Shown piece by piece: positions 42,828 through 51,249 of a DNA stretch of 52,881 nt; the stretch's first letter is position 1; every line of letters starts with the position of its first letter. The DNA is from Chloroflexota bacterium (GTDB lineage: Bacteria > Chloroflexota > Ktedonobacteria > Ktedonobacterales > Ktedonobacteraceae). The stretch is from positions 1 to 52,881 of the forward strand of contig CADDYT010000031.1 of NCBI GenBank assembly GCA_902810755.1. Reading direction: 5' to 3'. Both the position numbers and the translations under genes were made by a program. Under the pieces are notes generated by a model that was not told where the DNA came from, made no database searches, and saw only the letters and a program-made list of their open reading frames with translations.

Positions 42828-43004
42828 ATGACTTTTTTTCGGAATCGATTGTTTCTCGAAGGTATCGCGCTTGGTGGCATCTGCGGCATCGTGATTGGAT
42901 CGATCATCGCTTTTACCCTCGGTGAGAGCGGCATAGGAGCAGTACGCAAGCTGCTCGATGATCGCGCACGACGTAATGTGCCATTTGAGTACCTTTCCCA
43001 GTAA
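42828..43004 (+). CDS. Small Gly-rich membrane protein, 58 residues
   Basis: A 58-residue protein not reported in a longer-ORF list. It reads MTFFRNRLFLEGIALGGICG followed by a hydrophobic helix to about residue 32, then a charged tail KLLDDRARRNVPFEYLSQ. The helix has a GxxxG-like spacing (GIALGGICGIVIG) and a basic C-terminal side. AAAGGCGG lies 7 bases before the ATG. YtxH-like small proteins look similar, but the match is not firm. Confidence 0.6.
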   Translation: MTFFRNRLFLEGIALGGICGIVIGSIIAFTLGESGIGAVRKLLDDRARRNVPFEYLSQ

Positions 43005-43051
43005 CTCTATTCATAACCCGGCAATAAAATATGTTCATAAGAGGTGGTTCC

Positions 43052-43972
43052 GTGCGGTATCTGGCTGTGGTTCTCGTCCCGGTCATGCTGTGTAGTGTGC
43101 TGTTCGTGCGAGTCGCTCCTGCCAGTGCCAGCGGACCCACACATGGATGCGCCCCTGCCGTTCCTCCAACTGTAGCCGGTTCCCCCGCTCCCGTTTCCGC
43201 GACTGCTGGCATCATCGTCTTCAACGAAGTCTTGCTCAATCCGGCTACCGCCTGGAACTGCTCAGATACGGCTGGCGCCAGTTCTCCGACCGATAGCTGG
43301 ATTGAACTCTATAATCCACAAAGCCAGCCGCTCAACCTCTATTCAGGCCACGCCATGCTGGATACCGGCCCCGGCACAAACCCGTACTATTTCCCTCTGG
43401 GCGCTTCCATCGCTGCTCAAGGCTTCATGGTCATCTTTCCCTTCACCCGGCTCTCGTTCACTTCCAGCGTCACTTTAAGCGTGCGTCTCATTGTCAACGG
43501 TACGATTATCGATCAGGTGACCATTCCCCAGCTCAACCCCGATCAGTCCTATGCTCGCATGCCCGATGGCAGCGGCAAATGGCAAATCACCGCTACCCCC
43601 ACCATCGATGCCAGCAACATGACGGGGCCGGTCACTCCTACGCCCACGCCTGCGAAAAGCAGTGGCAATGGGAATACGAGCAGTGGCACCACCAGTAGCG
43701 GGAATAGTAACACAACTGCCGGTAGTCAGACAAAAATTGTAAGCGGCGTTCAGCCTTCCTGGACAAAGATCACGCTGCCTGTCACGCCCACGTCTTCCAC
43801 AATCAGCGATAGCAGCGCAGGCACGCCAACGACACGTTCGGCTTCCACATCTGCTCCACAGGCCGGCGGCAGCTTTGACATCCCCAGGCGCATCATTGTG
43901 ACACTGTTATTGATTGCGCTGGCCGCGACGCTGTTCTGGTGCTGGCGACTTTTCACTTCCCGTTCAGCTTGA
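43052..43972 (+). CDS. Secreted lamin-tail-domain protein with C-terminal anchor
   Basis: A 306-residue protein. The GTG at 43052 (AGAGGTGG 5 bases upstream) gives a clean signal peptide, MRYLAVVLVPVMLCSVLFVR ending APASASG; the ATG at 43031 adds 7 residues and lacks a site. Residues ~55-165 form a lamin-tail domain: IIVFNEVLLNPA, DSWIELYNPQSQPLNLYS and QSYARMPDGSGKWQIT. A Ser/Thr/Gly/Asn-rich stalk follows, then helix IIVTLLLIALAATLFWCW and a short basic tail. Lamin-tail domains occur in cell-surface nucleases and adhesins; no nuclease domain is present here. Confidence 0.8.
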   Translation: MRYLAVVLVPVMLCSVLFVRVAPASASGPTHGCAPAVPPTVAGSPAPVSATAGIIVFNEVLLNPATAWNCSDTAGASSPTDSWIELYNPQSQPLNLYSGHAMLDTGPGTNPYYFPLGASIAAQGFMVIFPFTRLSFTSSVTLSVRLIVNGTIIDQVTIPQLNPDQSYARMPDGSGKWQITATPTIDASNMTGPVTPTPTPAKSSGNGNTSSGTTSSGNSNTTAGSQTKIVSGVQPSWTKITLPVTPTSSTISDSSAGTPTTRSASTSAPQAGGSFDIPRRIIVTLLLIALAATLFWCWRLFTSRSA

Positions 43973-44037
43973 CGCCCTCTTTCCAGGCATGATACGCTGG
44001 AAAAAATTCCACCAGATAGAAGGAAGCATCAGGTATC

Positions 44038-45405
44038 ATGACGACAACGCAGACAAACGAGGGCCAGACAGGCACGTATCCGACACGCAGAAGCGCGAAA
44101 ATCGCCATTATCGGCGGCGGCAGCCCGTATTGCGCCGGGTTGATGAAAAGCTTTGTCCACGAAGCCCGTTATTTCCAGGGCTGCCACATTGTGTTGATGG
44201 ACATTAACGAGGAAGGGCTGAAGCTGATCTACACCATCGGCTCCAAACTCTTGAAGCACGCCGATGCCGATATCACGCTTGAATACACGACCGAGATGAA
44301 GGCCGCAATCGACGGTGCTGACCTTGTGCTAACCTCGTTTCGCACCGGTGGCATGCAGGCGCGGCGGCTGGATGAGAAAATTCCACTGCAATACGGGCTG
44401 ATCGGGCAGGAGACCGTCGGGCCGGGCGGATTTTTCTATGCGCTGCGCACCGTGCCGGAGGTGGCACGCATCGCCATCGAGATGGAAAAGACGGCTCCCA
44501 GAGGCTTTCTGCTCAACTACACCAACCCCAGCAACATCGTCACGGAGGCCGTTGCTCACTGCTCATCCGTGCGCGTCATCGGGCTGTGCGATGGCCCCGT
44601 TCATGAAATTCCGCAATTCGCGCAGCGGGCAGGTATTCAGATACCGGAGGGGAAACGGCTGTATTACCGCACCGTCGGACTGAATCATGGCAACTGGACA
44701 ACAGCGGTCTGGCTGGATGGCGAAGACGTGCTACCGCACATCGTGGAATATTGCGAAGATTTCGTCAATGCGCATCCCACTATGACAAAGGCGAACTATC
44801 AACATGTCATGCTGGCAACCCTCACCGCTCGCTATGGGGCCATCCCCTCGCATTACATGCATTACTATTACTTCCCGGAAATCGTGCTGAAGTTCCTGCA
44901 AGAGAAGCCAACCTCGCGCGCAGAGGACATCATGAATAGCCTGGGCGATATCCTGGCACACTATCGCGAAGAGGCGCAGAAAGAGGTGCCGAACCTGACA
45001 AAAATGCGCGGGGGTAGCGGCTTTGGCGATTTTGCCCTGGACATCATGCGGAGCATCCTGCACAATACAGGCGAAGAATGGGTACTCAACGTCGTCAACA
45101 ACGGCTCGCTCAACTTCCTTGACACTGATCGCGTCGTCGAGCTACCCTGTCGCGTCGATACGCGTGGGGCCTTGCCGCTCGCACAGGGCGACGGCGGCAT
45201 CAGCATCGACCGGCGCGGCCTGATCTGCACGCTGGCGGCATACGAAAGCGCAGCGGCAACGGCAGCCCTCTGGGGTTCGCGCCGCGACGCCATCAAAGCC
45301 CTGGCCGCTAACCCCCTCGTCATGTCCTACAGCAAAGCCGAAGAGGTATATGATGGTCTCGCCGCCGCCGAGGCCCAGTATCTGCCAGAACGGTTACTGA
45401 AATAA
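44038..45405 (+). CDS. Family 4 glycoside hydrolase (alpha-glucosidase/6-phospho-glucosidase type)
   Basis: A 455-residue NAD+- and metal-dependent GH4 enzyme. Residues ~18-30 AKIAIIGGGSPYCAGLM is the Rossmann start, VLMDINEEGL binds NAD, TNPSNIVTEAV is conserved, GLCDGP carries the metal-binding Cys and GLNHGNW the His of the pair. It uses an oxidation-elimination-addition mechanism. Whether it acts on phosphorylated or free sugars cannot be told; a neighbouring transporter is lacking. Long palindromes follow its end. Confidence 0.85.
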   Translation: MTTTQTNEGQTGTYPTRRSAKIAIIGGGSPYCAGLMKSFVHEARYFQGCHIVLMDINEEGLKLIYTIGSKLLKHADADITLEYTTEMKAAIDGADLVLTSFRTGGMQARRLDEKIPLQYGLIGQETVGPGGFFYALRTVPEVARIAIEMEKTAPRGFLLNYTNPSNIVTEAVAHCSSVRVIGLCDGPVHEIPQFAQRAGIQIPEGKRLYYRTVGLNHGNWTTAVWLDGEDVLPHIVEYCEDFVNAHPTMTKANYQHVMLATLTARYGAIPSHYMHYYYFPEIVLKFLQEKPTSRAEDIMNSLGDILAHYREEAQKEVPNLTKMRGGSGFGDFALDIMRSILHNTGEEWVLNVVNNGSLNFLDTDRVVELPCRVDTRGALPLAQGDGGISIDRRGLICTLAAYESAAATAALWGSRRDAIKALAANPLVMSYSKAEEVYDGLAAAEAQYLPERLLK

Positions 45406-45419
45406 CAACCAGTGTCGGC

Positions 45420-45562
45420 CATGTCATGCTGAGTGAAGCGAAGTATCTGAGGTGGCTGCCTGGTCGCTCTGGTTGCTTCAGATACTTCGCTTCACTCAGC
45501 ATGACATGCATGGGGCCATTACTCGCTACCTCAGATGCTTCGCTCTCGCTCAGTATGACATG
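45420..45562. repeat. Palindromic repeats, GTCATGCT family, copy 4 and partial copy
   Basis: CATGTCATGCTGAGTGAAGC plus GAAGTATCTGA (45420-45450) pairs exactly with 45478-45508 over 31 bp, with a 27-base loop. A third, related arm TCAGATGCTTCGCTCTCGCT (45531-45550) continuing to CAGTATGACATG (45551-45562) follows as an inverted partial copy. Confidence 0.85.
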
Positions 45563-45585
45563 GTTGATGTGTTGATGTTGCTCGT

Positions 45586-45615
45586 TTGCGTATTGCTCGG
45601 TACACGTGGTATCAT
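45586..45615 (+). promoter_or_regulatory. Possible promoter of the glc operon
   Basis: TTGCGT at 45586-45591, an 18-base spacer and TATCAT at 45610-45615, 70 bases before the likely start of glcD. Fair match, no other support. Confidence 0.4.
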
Positions 45616-45685
45616 GTCACTATATGATGGTGAAAGTTGATCAGTAGCAGTTATGGCTGCTTGCCAGCCGGACGAGGGGTCTGTC

Positions 45686-47158
45686 ATGAGCATCACCGAA
45701 CTTTCTCCAACAACAGTAGCAAGGCCACCCCTGTATGAGCGCATGTCTGCGGAAAAGAAGGCGGAGGTTGTGCGCGAATTGAGCGATTTGCTGGGGGCGC
45801 GCTACGTTCTGCATTCACCGTATGATCTGATGTTGTATGAGTATGACGCCTCGATTGATCGCAGCACGCCCGATATCGTCGTCATGCCTGCCAGCACCGA
45901 GGATGTCGCGGCTATCGTCAAAATCGCGGCGCGCCACAGGGTGCCGGTGGTGCCAAGAGGCGCGGGAACAGGGCTGAGCGGGGGAGCCATCCCTATTTAT
46001 GGCGGCATCGTCATCGTCTTCACGCGCATGAACCGTATCCTTGAAGTTGACTATACGAATTTGCGCGCCGTCGTGCAGCCCGGGCTGGTCAACCTGCACC
46101 TGAGCAATGCACTGAATCCGCAGGGCTTCTACTACGTGCCGGACCCCAGCAGCCAGCGTTCCTGCACCATCGGCGGCAACGTTGGGGAGAACGCGGGCGG
46201 GCCGCACACGCTGATCTATGGCGTGACCACCAATCACGTACTGGGCCTGGAAATTGTCACCGCCGAGGGCGAGATCGTGGAAATCGGCGGCTGGACGTAT
46301 GACACGCCCGGCTACGACCTGACCGGCCTGCTGATCGGCTCGGAGGGAACGCTGTGCATCGTCACAAAGATCATCGTGCGCATGGTTCACCTGGCGGAAG
46401 ATGTCAAGACAATGGTGGCGATCTTCGATACGATGGATGATGCCTCAAACACGGTCTCCGAGATCATCGCCAGCGGCATCATCCCCGCCGCCATCGAGAT
46501 GATGGATCAGATGATCCTGCAGGCCGTCGAGGCCGATTCGCACGCGGGCTATCCGACGGATGCCGCCGCTGTTCTGTTGATGGAGGCCGAGGGCATCCGC
46601 GAGAGCGTGGCCGAGCAGGTGACGGAGATTGAGAAGATTTGCCAGAAAAATCACGCCCGTTCCGTGCGTATCGCCGCTAACGAGGCAGAACGGCAGTTGT
46701 TCTGGGCCGGTCGCAAGAATGCCTTTGGCGCGGTTGGACGCATCAGCCCTGAATTTTACGTGCAGGATGGCGTCGTGCCGCGCACCCGCCTGCCCTACGT
46801 GCTGCGGCGCGTCGAAGAGATCTGCACCGGCTACGGGCTGCGCGTAGGCAACGTCTTCCACGCCGGCGACGGCAACCTGCACCCGCTCATCCTCTTCGAT
46901 TCGCAGATACCGGGTGAGGTGGAGCGCGTGCGCAAAGCCGGACACGAAATCCTTGAGGTGTGCGCGGAAGTCGGCGGCACCATCACGGGAGAGCATGGCG
47001 TGGGCATAGAGAAGCAGGAGGAGATGGCGCTGATCTTCAGCGAGGTCGATCTGCGTGTGATGCAGCAGGTGCGCAGCAGCTTCAATCCCGATCAGCTTTT
47101 CAACCCCGGAAAGCTCTTCCCCTTACCGGGGCGCTGTGCCGACATGAAACAACTGTAA
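45686..47158 (+). CDS. glcD: Glycolate oxidase FAD subunit GlcD-like
   Basis: A 490-residue FAD-linked oxidase. VVPRGAGTGLSGGAIP (near 95) is the FAD pyrophosphate-binding loop. FAD-binding continues with SQRSCTIGGNVGENAGGPHTL and DLTGLLIGSEGTL. The C-terminal oxidase cap has VGNVFHAGDGNLHPLI and GEHGVGIEK. It oxidises glycolate (or a related hydroxyacid such as D-lactate) to the oxoacid and passes electrons to the GlcF Fe-S subunit. Start at 45686 follows GAGGGG; a longer frame opens at 45653. glcE follows 12 bases later. Confidence 0.9.
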   Translation: MSITELSPTTVARPPLYERMSAEKKAEVVRELSDLLGARYVLHSPYDLMLYEYDASIDRSTPDIVVMPASTEDVAAIVKIAARHRVPVVPRGAGTGLSGGAIPIYGGIVIVFTRMNRILEVDYTNLRAVVQPGLVNLHLSNALNPQGFYYVPDPSSQRSCTIGGNVGENAGGPHTLIYGVTTNHVLGLEIVTAEGEIVEIGGWTYDTPGYDLTGLLIGSEGTLCIVTKIIVRMVHLAEDVKTMVAIFDTMDDASNTVSEIIASGIIPAAIEMMDQMILQAVEADSHAGYPTDAAAVLLMEAEGIRESVAEQVTEIEKICQKNHARSVRIAANEAERQLFWAGRKNAFGAVGRISPEFYVQDGVVPRTRLPYVLRRVEEICTGYGLRVGNVFHAGDGNLHPLILFDSQIPGEVERVRKAGHEILEVCAEVGGTITGEHGVGIEKQEEMALIFSEVDLRVMQQVRSSFNPDQLFNPGKLFPLPGRCADMKQL

Positions 47159-47170
47159 GGCAGGAATCGT

Positions 47171-48505
47171 ATGAGTGAGATTGAGACGCTTGCAACAACG
47201 ATCAAACAATTCGCGCCCGGCGCGCAGATCAGTACCGATGCCGAAACGCTGCAAAGCTACGCGATAGATGGTGTCCTGCCGCGTATGGTGGTGATTCCCG
47301 AAACGGTAGAACAGGTCTCCCAGGTGGTGGCGCTCACCAATCAGCAGGGGTTAAAGTTGCTGGCGCGTGGCGGCGGTTCGCGCATGAGTGTAGGCAGCAT
47401 CGTTGAGCAGCTTGATGTACTGTTAGAAACCAATCGGCTGAACCGGCTGCTGGAACACGAAGCGCCCGATCTTACCTGCCATGTCGAGGCCGGTATCACG
47501 CTGGCGGCTTTGCAGCAACAGCTGGCCGGCAAGGGGCAGCGCCTGGCAATTGACCCGCCAGACGCCGAGCAGGCCACGATTGGTGGCATTCTAGCTTCCA
47601 ATGCCAGTGGCCCTAAACGCCTGCGCTACGGCACAGCCCGCGACCTGGTGATTGGCCTGCACGTGGTACAGGCCAACGGCGAAGTGGCGCGCAGCGGCGG
47701 GCGAGTCGTCAAAAACGTCGCAGGCTACGACCTGAACAAGCTCTATATCGGTTCCCTGGGAACGCTTGGCATCATCGTCGAAGCCAATTTCAAACTGCAT
47801 CCTCTGCCACCTGCCGAACGCACCCTGCTCTTGACTTACCCAACCGCTGCCGGGGCTATGGAAACGGTCATCACTATCCTCGGCTCCCTGCTCACGCCGA
47901 GCGCGCTGGAACTTATCGACCAGGGGGCAGCCAGCGACATGAGCGATTTCTTCGGCCTTGACCTGCCGGGCAACGGCTACACGCTGGCCATTAATTTTGA
48001 GGGCGGCCTGGCCGGAATCCAGCGCCAGCTAGAGGAGGCGCATATCCTGGCGCGTTCACACGGCGCGTTAATGGCCGACGACCTGGAAGGCGAGGCGCAG
48101 GTTCGCTTCTGGAATGTCGTGCGCGAGCATACGCAGGGAACGGTCACATGCAAAGTGGCGATCCTGGTATCGCACATCGCTCATTATCTGCAAGAGGTTG
48201 AGGAGGTCTGTCGGCGTCACGAGCTGGAAGCGGCCGTTGTGGCTCACGCCGGCAACGGCATTCTCTATGTCGAACTACGGCCCGGCGACGCCATACCGCG
48301 TCTGGTCGAAGCCATTGCCGAACTACGCCGCCACGCGCAGGAGGCTCGCGGCAGCCTGGTGGTCGAACGCTGCCCGACCGACCTCAAGCGGCTTATCAAT
48401 GTCTGGGGCGAACCCGGTTCCAGCTTTTATTTGATGCAGCGACTCAAACAGCAATTTGACCCGGAGGGGACATTCGCGAAAGGGCGGTTTGTGGGAGGAC
48501 TGTGA
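47171..48505 (+). CDS. glcE: Glycolate oxidase subunit GlcE-like FAD-binding protein
   Basis: A 444-residue FAD-binding protein. LLARGGGSRMSVG (near 60) and IGGILASNASGPKRLRYGTARDLVIG, VKNVAGYDLNKLYIGSLGTLGIIVE are typical of the GlcE chain. It is longer than the E. coli GlcE as I recall (~350), mainly in the C-terminal part. It partners GlcD and GlcF. The last 4 bases overlap the RlmM-like gene, so translation is probably coupled. Confidence 0.82.
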   Translation: MSEIETLATTIKQFAPGAQISTDAETLQSYAIDGVLPRMVVIPETVEQVSQVVALTNQQGLKLLARGGGSRMSVGSIVEQLDVLLETNRLNRLLEHEAPDLTCHVEAGITLAALQQQLAGKGQRLAIDPPDAEQATIGGILASNASGPKRLRYGTARDLVIGLHVVQANGEVARSGGRVVKNVAGYDLNKLYIGSLGTLGIIVEANFKLHPLPPAERTLLLTYPTAAGAMETVITILGSLLTPSALELIDQGAASDMSDFFGLDLPGNGYTLAINFEGGLAGIQRQLEEAHILARSHGALMADDLEGEAQVRFWNVVREHTQGTVTCKVAILVSHIAHYLQEVEEVCRRHELEAAVVAHAGNGILYVELRPGDAIPRLVEAIAELRRHAQEARGSLVVERCPTDLKRLINVWGEPGSSFYLMQRLKQQFDPEGTFAKGRFVGGL

Positions 48506-49608
48506 AGCAGGACGATTTATTACTTGTCACGGCGCACGCGGAGTTCTTAGAAGCCGCCATCGGCGAGCTTCAACGCCTGGATAAACGGCTCAATTGCGAG
48601 TCTATTCTGGGGCCGGAAGTCGCGCTCTGCCGGACGCCAGATGTGGCGGCGTTGATGCGCACCGCCGCGAAAATACGCCCAACCTTTGTACGCCACCTCG
48701 CTCCGGTGCAGGCCATCATTGATCTGAGCAATACGGAGCAAGATATCGGCACTATCGCGCTGGCTATCGCTGAGCTACCGGCATTTTCGCTGCTGCAACA
48801 CGGCCAGCGTTTCGCGGTGCAGACGCGCTTTGTGCATGGCACACAGGAAGGCGAGCAGCAGGCCGGTCGCGCGAAGCACCCGTATACAAGCGGACAAATG
48901 AATCAGCAGCTGGCTGCCGCCATCGCGGAAGAGACGGGGGCCATCGAGTCGGTGAAAAAGCCGCAGGTGGTCATCTCCGTTCTCTGTACGGCGGAAAAAT
49001 GCTATTCCGGCATTTCAACGGCTGAGGAGAATCTGAGCGCGTGGCCCGGCGGGGCGCGACATTTTGCGCAGGAACCAGAGCAGATCAGCCGGGCGGAGTT
49101 CAAGCTGCTGGAAGCGTTAGAGGTCTTCGGCGTCTCGCTGCCCGCGCAGGGCCGGGCGCTCGATCTGGGTGCGGCCCCCGGCGGCTGGACACGGCTGCTG
49201 CTCAACGCCGGTCTGAACGTGGTGGCGGTCGACCCGGCGCGGCTCGATGCGCGACTGGCAAACGCGCCGCGTCTGGAACAGTATCGCGGCTACGCGCAAA
49301 CCTATCTTGAGGAGGCGATCCGCGAACACAAAAAGTTTGATGTGATCGTCAACGACATGCGCATGGATGCACGTGAAGCGGCGCGACTGCTGGGACAGGC
49401 GGCACGCATCTTGCGCTCCGGCGATGGTTTCGTACTCAGCACTTTGAAACTGCCCCACGCCACGCGTGAGATCAACCCGCTGGCCACGCTGCGCGAGGCG
49501 CTGACCATTCTCCGCAAGCACTACGGCATTGTGGAGGCTCGTCAACTCTTTCATAATCGGCAGGAAGTGACCGTCATCGCGGCGCAACCGCTCTCGATGC
49601 GGGCGTAA
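48502..49608 (+). CDS. RlmM-like SAM-dependent methyltransferase (23S rRNA 2'-O type)
   Basis: A 368-residue protein, close to the length of E. coli RlmM. The N-terminal ~170 residues are a THUMP-like region, then ISRAEFKLLEALEVF (first Lys of the K-D-K-E tetrad), LDLGAAPGGWTRLLL (SAM motif I), VIVNDMRMDA (Asp), LSTLKLPHA (second Lys) and VEARQLFHNRQEVTVI (Glu). These fit the FtsJ/RlmM 2'-O-methyltransferase fold; RlmM modifies C2498 of 23S rRNA. Substrate assignment is tentative. It is embedded in the glc operon, overlapping glcE by 4 bases. Confidence 0.75.
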   Translation: MKQDDLLLVTAHAEFLEAAIGELQRLDKRLNCESILGPEVALCRTPDVAALMRTAAKIRPTFVRHLAPVQAIIDLSNTEQDIGTIALAIAELPAFSLLQHGQRFAVQTRFVHGTQEGEQQAGRAKHPYTSGQMNQQLAAAIAEETGAIESVKKPQVVISVLCTAEKCYSGISTAEENLSAWPGGARHFAQEPEQISRAEFKLLEALEVFGVSLPAQGRALDLGAAPGGWTRLLLNAGLNVVAVDPARLDARLANAPRLEQYRGYAQTYLEEAIREHKKFDVIVNDMRMDAREAARLLGQAARILRSGDGFVLSTLKLPHATREINPLATLREALTILRKHYGIVEARQLFHNRQEVTVIAAQPLSMRA

Positions 49609-49652
49609 GACAGTCACGGAACATACTATGTAACACAGCAAGGGAGGTCGGT

Positions 49653-51245
49653 ATGACGCAAAAATCCACGAACGTACAAACGACAGCAGTAACCATTTCG
49701 CCGCCGAGTGAGGGGCCATTACGCCGTCATACCCATACCTACGATTTGATGCGCCAGTGCATCCACTGCGGCTTCTGCCTGCCCACCTGTCCGACCTACG
49801 CCGTGCTGGGCGTCGAGATGGACTCCCCACGCGGGCGCATTTACCAGATGCAGGCGGTAGCCGAAGGGCGTATGGCGATCTCACCCGATTTTGTCGAGCA
49901 TATGTACTGCTGCCTGGGCTGCCGCGCCTGCGAAACGGCCTGCCCATCCGGCGTGCAATTTGGCAAGCTCATCGAAGCGGCCCGCGAGCAGATTCAGCTG
50001 GAGGCCAATCGCAGACCTCTGCTCGACCTTCATCCCACAGCGATGGAAGTGGAAGGCAGCGGAAATGGCTCAACCCCGGCTACAGCCGCCAGCGGCGCTG
50101 TCCCACTACCGGTACAGATCGCCTCAGAAAAGCTACTGCGCCGTTTCTTTTTTGATGTTATGCTCCCTTCGCGCCTTGTTACCTCGCTCGTCTTCGCCGG
50201 CCTCAAGGTTTACCAGCGCACGGGCCTGCAAACGCTCGTTCACAAACTGGGCCTGCTCGATCTGGTCAACGCGCTGCCCACGCCTTTCCAGGGCCAGCTC
50301 AAAGTGCCAGAAGAACTGATGCCCGATGTGGGCGGCGAACTCTTCCTCCCACCCCTGCCAGAAGTGACGCCCGCCATGGGCCGCAAACGCTACCGCGTCG
50401 GCTTCATCAGCGGCTGCATCATGGACCAGGTGTTCCGTGACATCAACGAGGCCACCATTCGTGTGCTGGCCGCGAACGGTTGTGAAGTCATCACGCCAGT
50501 GCAGCAGCAGTGTTGCGGCGCGCTGCATGTCCACGCTGGCGAGGGCGAAGAGGGCCGCGCGCTGGCACGGCACAATATCGATGTCTTCGAGCCATATAAC
50601 TGCGATGCCATCATCATCAACTCTGCTGGCTGCGGCTCCAACCTGAAAGAGTATGGCCATCTCCTGCGCGACGATCCCGTCTATGCGAAGCGGGCCGCAG
50701 CCTTCAGCGCAAAGGTAAAGGATATCAGCGAGTTCCTGGCAAGCATCGAGTGGAACCATGATCTAGGCGAGGTGAAGCGCACTGTTGCCTATCACGATGC
50801 CTGCCATCTCGCGCACGGCCAGAAAATCCGCCAGCAGCCGCGCCAGTTGCTCAAAGCGATTCCCGGCGTCCGGCTGGTCGACCTGAAAGAGGCTGACTGG
50901 TGCTGCGGCAGCGCGGGCATCTACAACATCACCAATCAAGATATGGCCGCTCAACTGCTCGAACGCAAGATGAACAATATCGCCGCGACCGGAGCCGAAG
51001 TCATCGCCACCGGCAACCCCGGCTGCATGATGCAAATAGCCCTCGGCGCCCGCCAGCGCGGCATGAACCTGGAAGTCGTCCACCCCATCCAGCTCCTCGA
51101 CGAAGCCTACCGTGCCGGAGGTCTCTACACCATGCCCACCCGCGACATCGCCGCCGAGCAACGTCAGAAGCGCAGCATCCTCGCTGCCCTTATTGCCGGT
51201 CTCTTGCTCGGAATATTCCTTACTCGTGGTCGACGCAGACGCTAA
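49653..51245 (+). CDS. glcF: Glycolate oxidase Fe-S subunit GlcF-like with C-terminal membrane helix
   Basis: A 530-residue protein. The two [4Fe-4S] motifs are CIHCGFCLPTCP (36-47) and CCLGCRACETACPSG. Two CCG-type modules follow: FISGCIMDQVF...QQQCCGALHVHAGE and DACHLAHGQ...DWCCGSAGIYN with TGNPGCMMQI. These carry electrons away from the GlcD flavin. The tail ILAALIAGLLLGIFL plus TRGRRRR is a hydrophobic helix with an Arg-rich end that as I recall the E. coli protein lacks, so the complex may be anchored in the membrane. Ribosome site AGGGAGG. Confidence 0.88.
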   Translation: MTQKSTNVQTTAVTISPPSEGPLRRHTHTYDLMRQCIHCGFCLPTCPTYAVLGVEMDSPRGRIYQMQAVAEGRMAISPDFVEHMYCCLGCRACETACPSGVQFGKLIEAAREQIQLEANRRPLLDLHPTAMEVEGSGNGSTPATAASGAVPLPVQIASEKLLRRFFFDVMLPSRLVTSLVFAGLKVYQRTGLQTLVHKLGLLDLVNALPTPFQGQLKVPEELMPDVGGELFLPPLPEVTPAMGRKRYRVGFISGCIMDQVFRDINEATIRVLAANGCEVITPVQQQCCGALHVHAGEGEEGRALARHNIDVFEPYNCDAIIINSAGCGSNLKEYGHLLRDDPVYAKRAAAFSAKVKDISEFLASIEWNHDLGEVKRTVAYHDACHLAHGQKIRQQPRQLLKAIPGVRLVDLKEADWCCGSAGIYNITNQDMAAQLLERKMNNIAATGAEVIATGNPGCMMQIALGARQRGMNLEVVHPIQLLDEAYRAGGLYTMPTRDIAAEQRQKRSILAALIAGLLLGIFLTRGRRRR

Positions 51246-51249
51246 GTAG

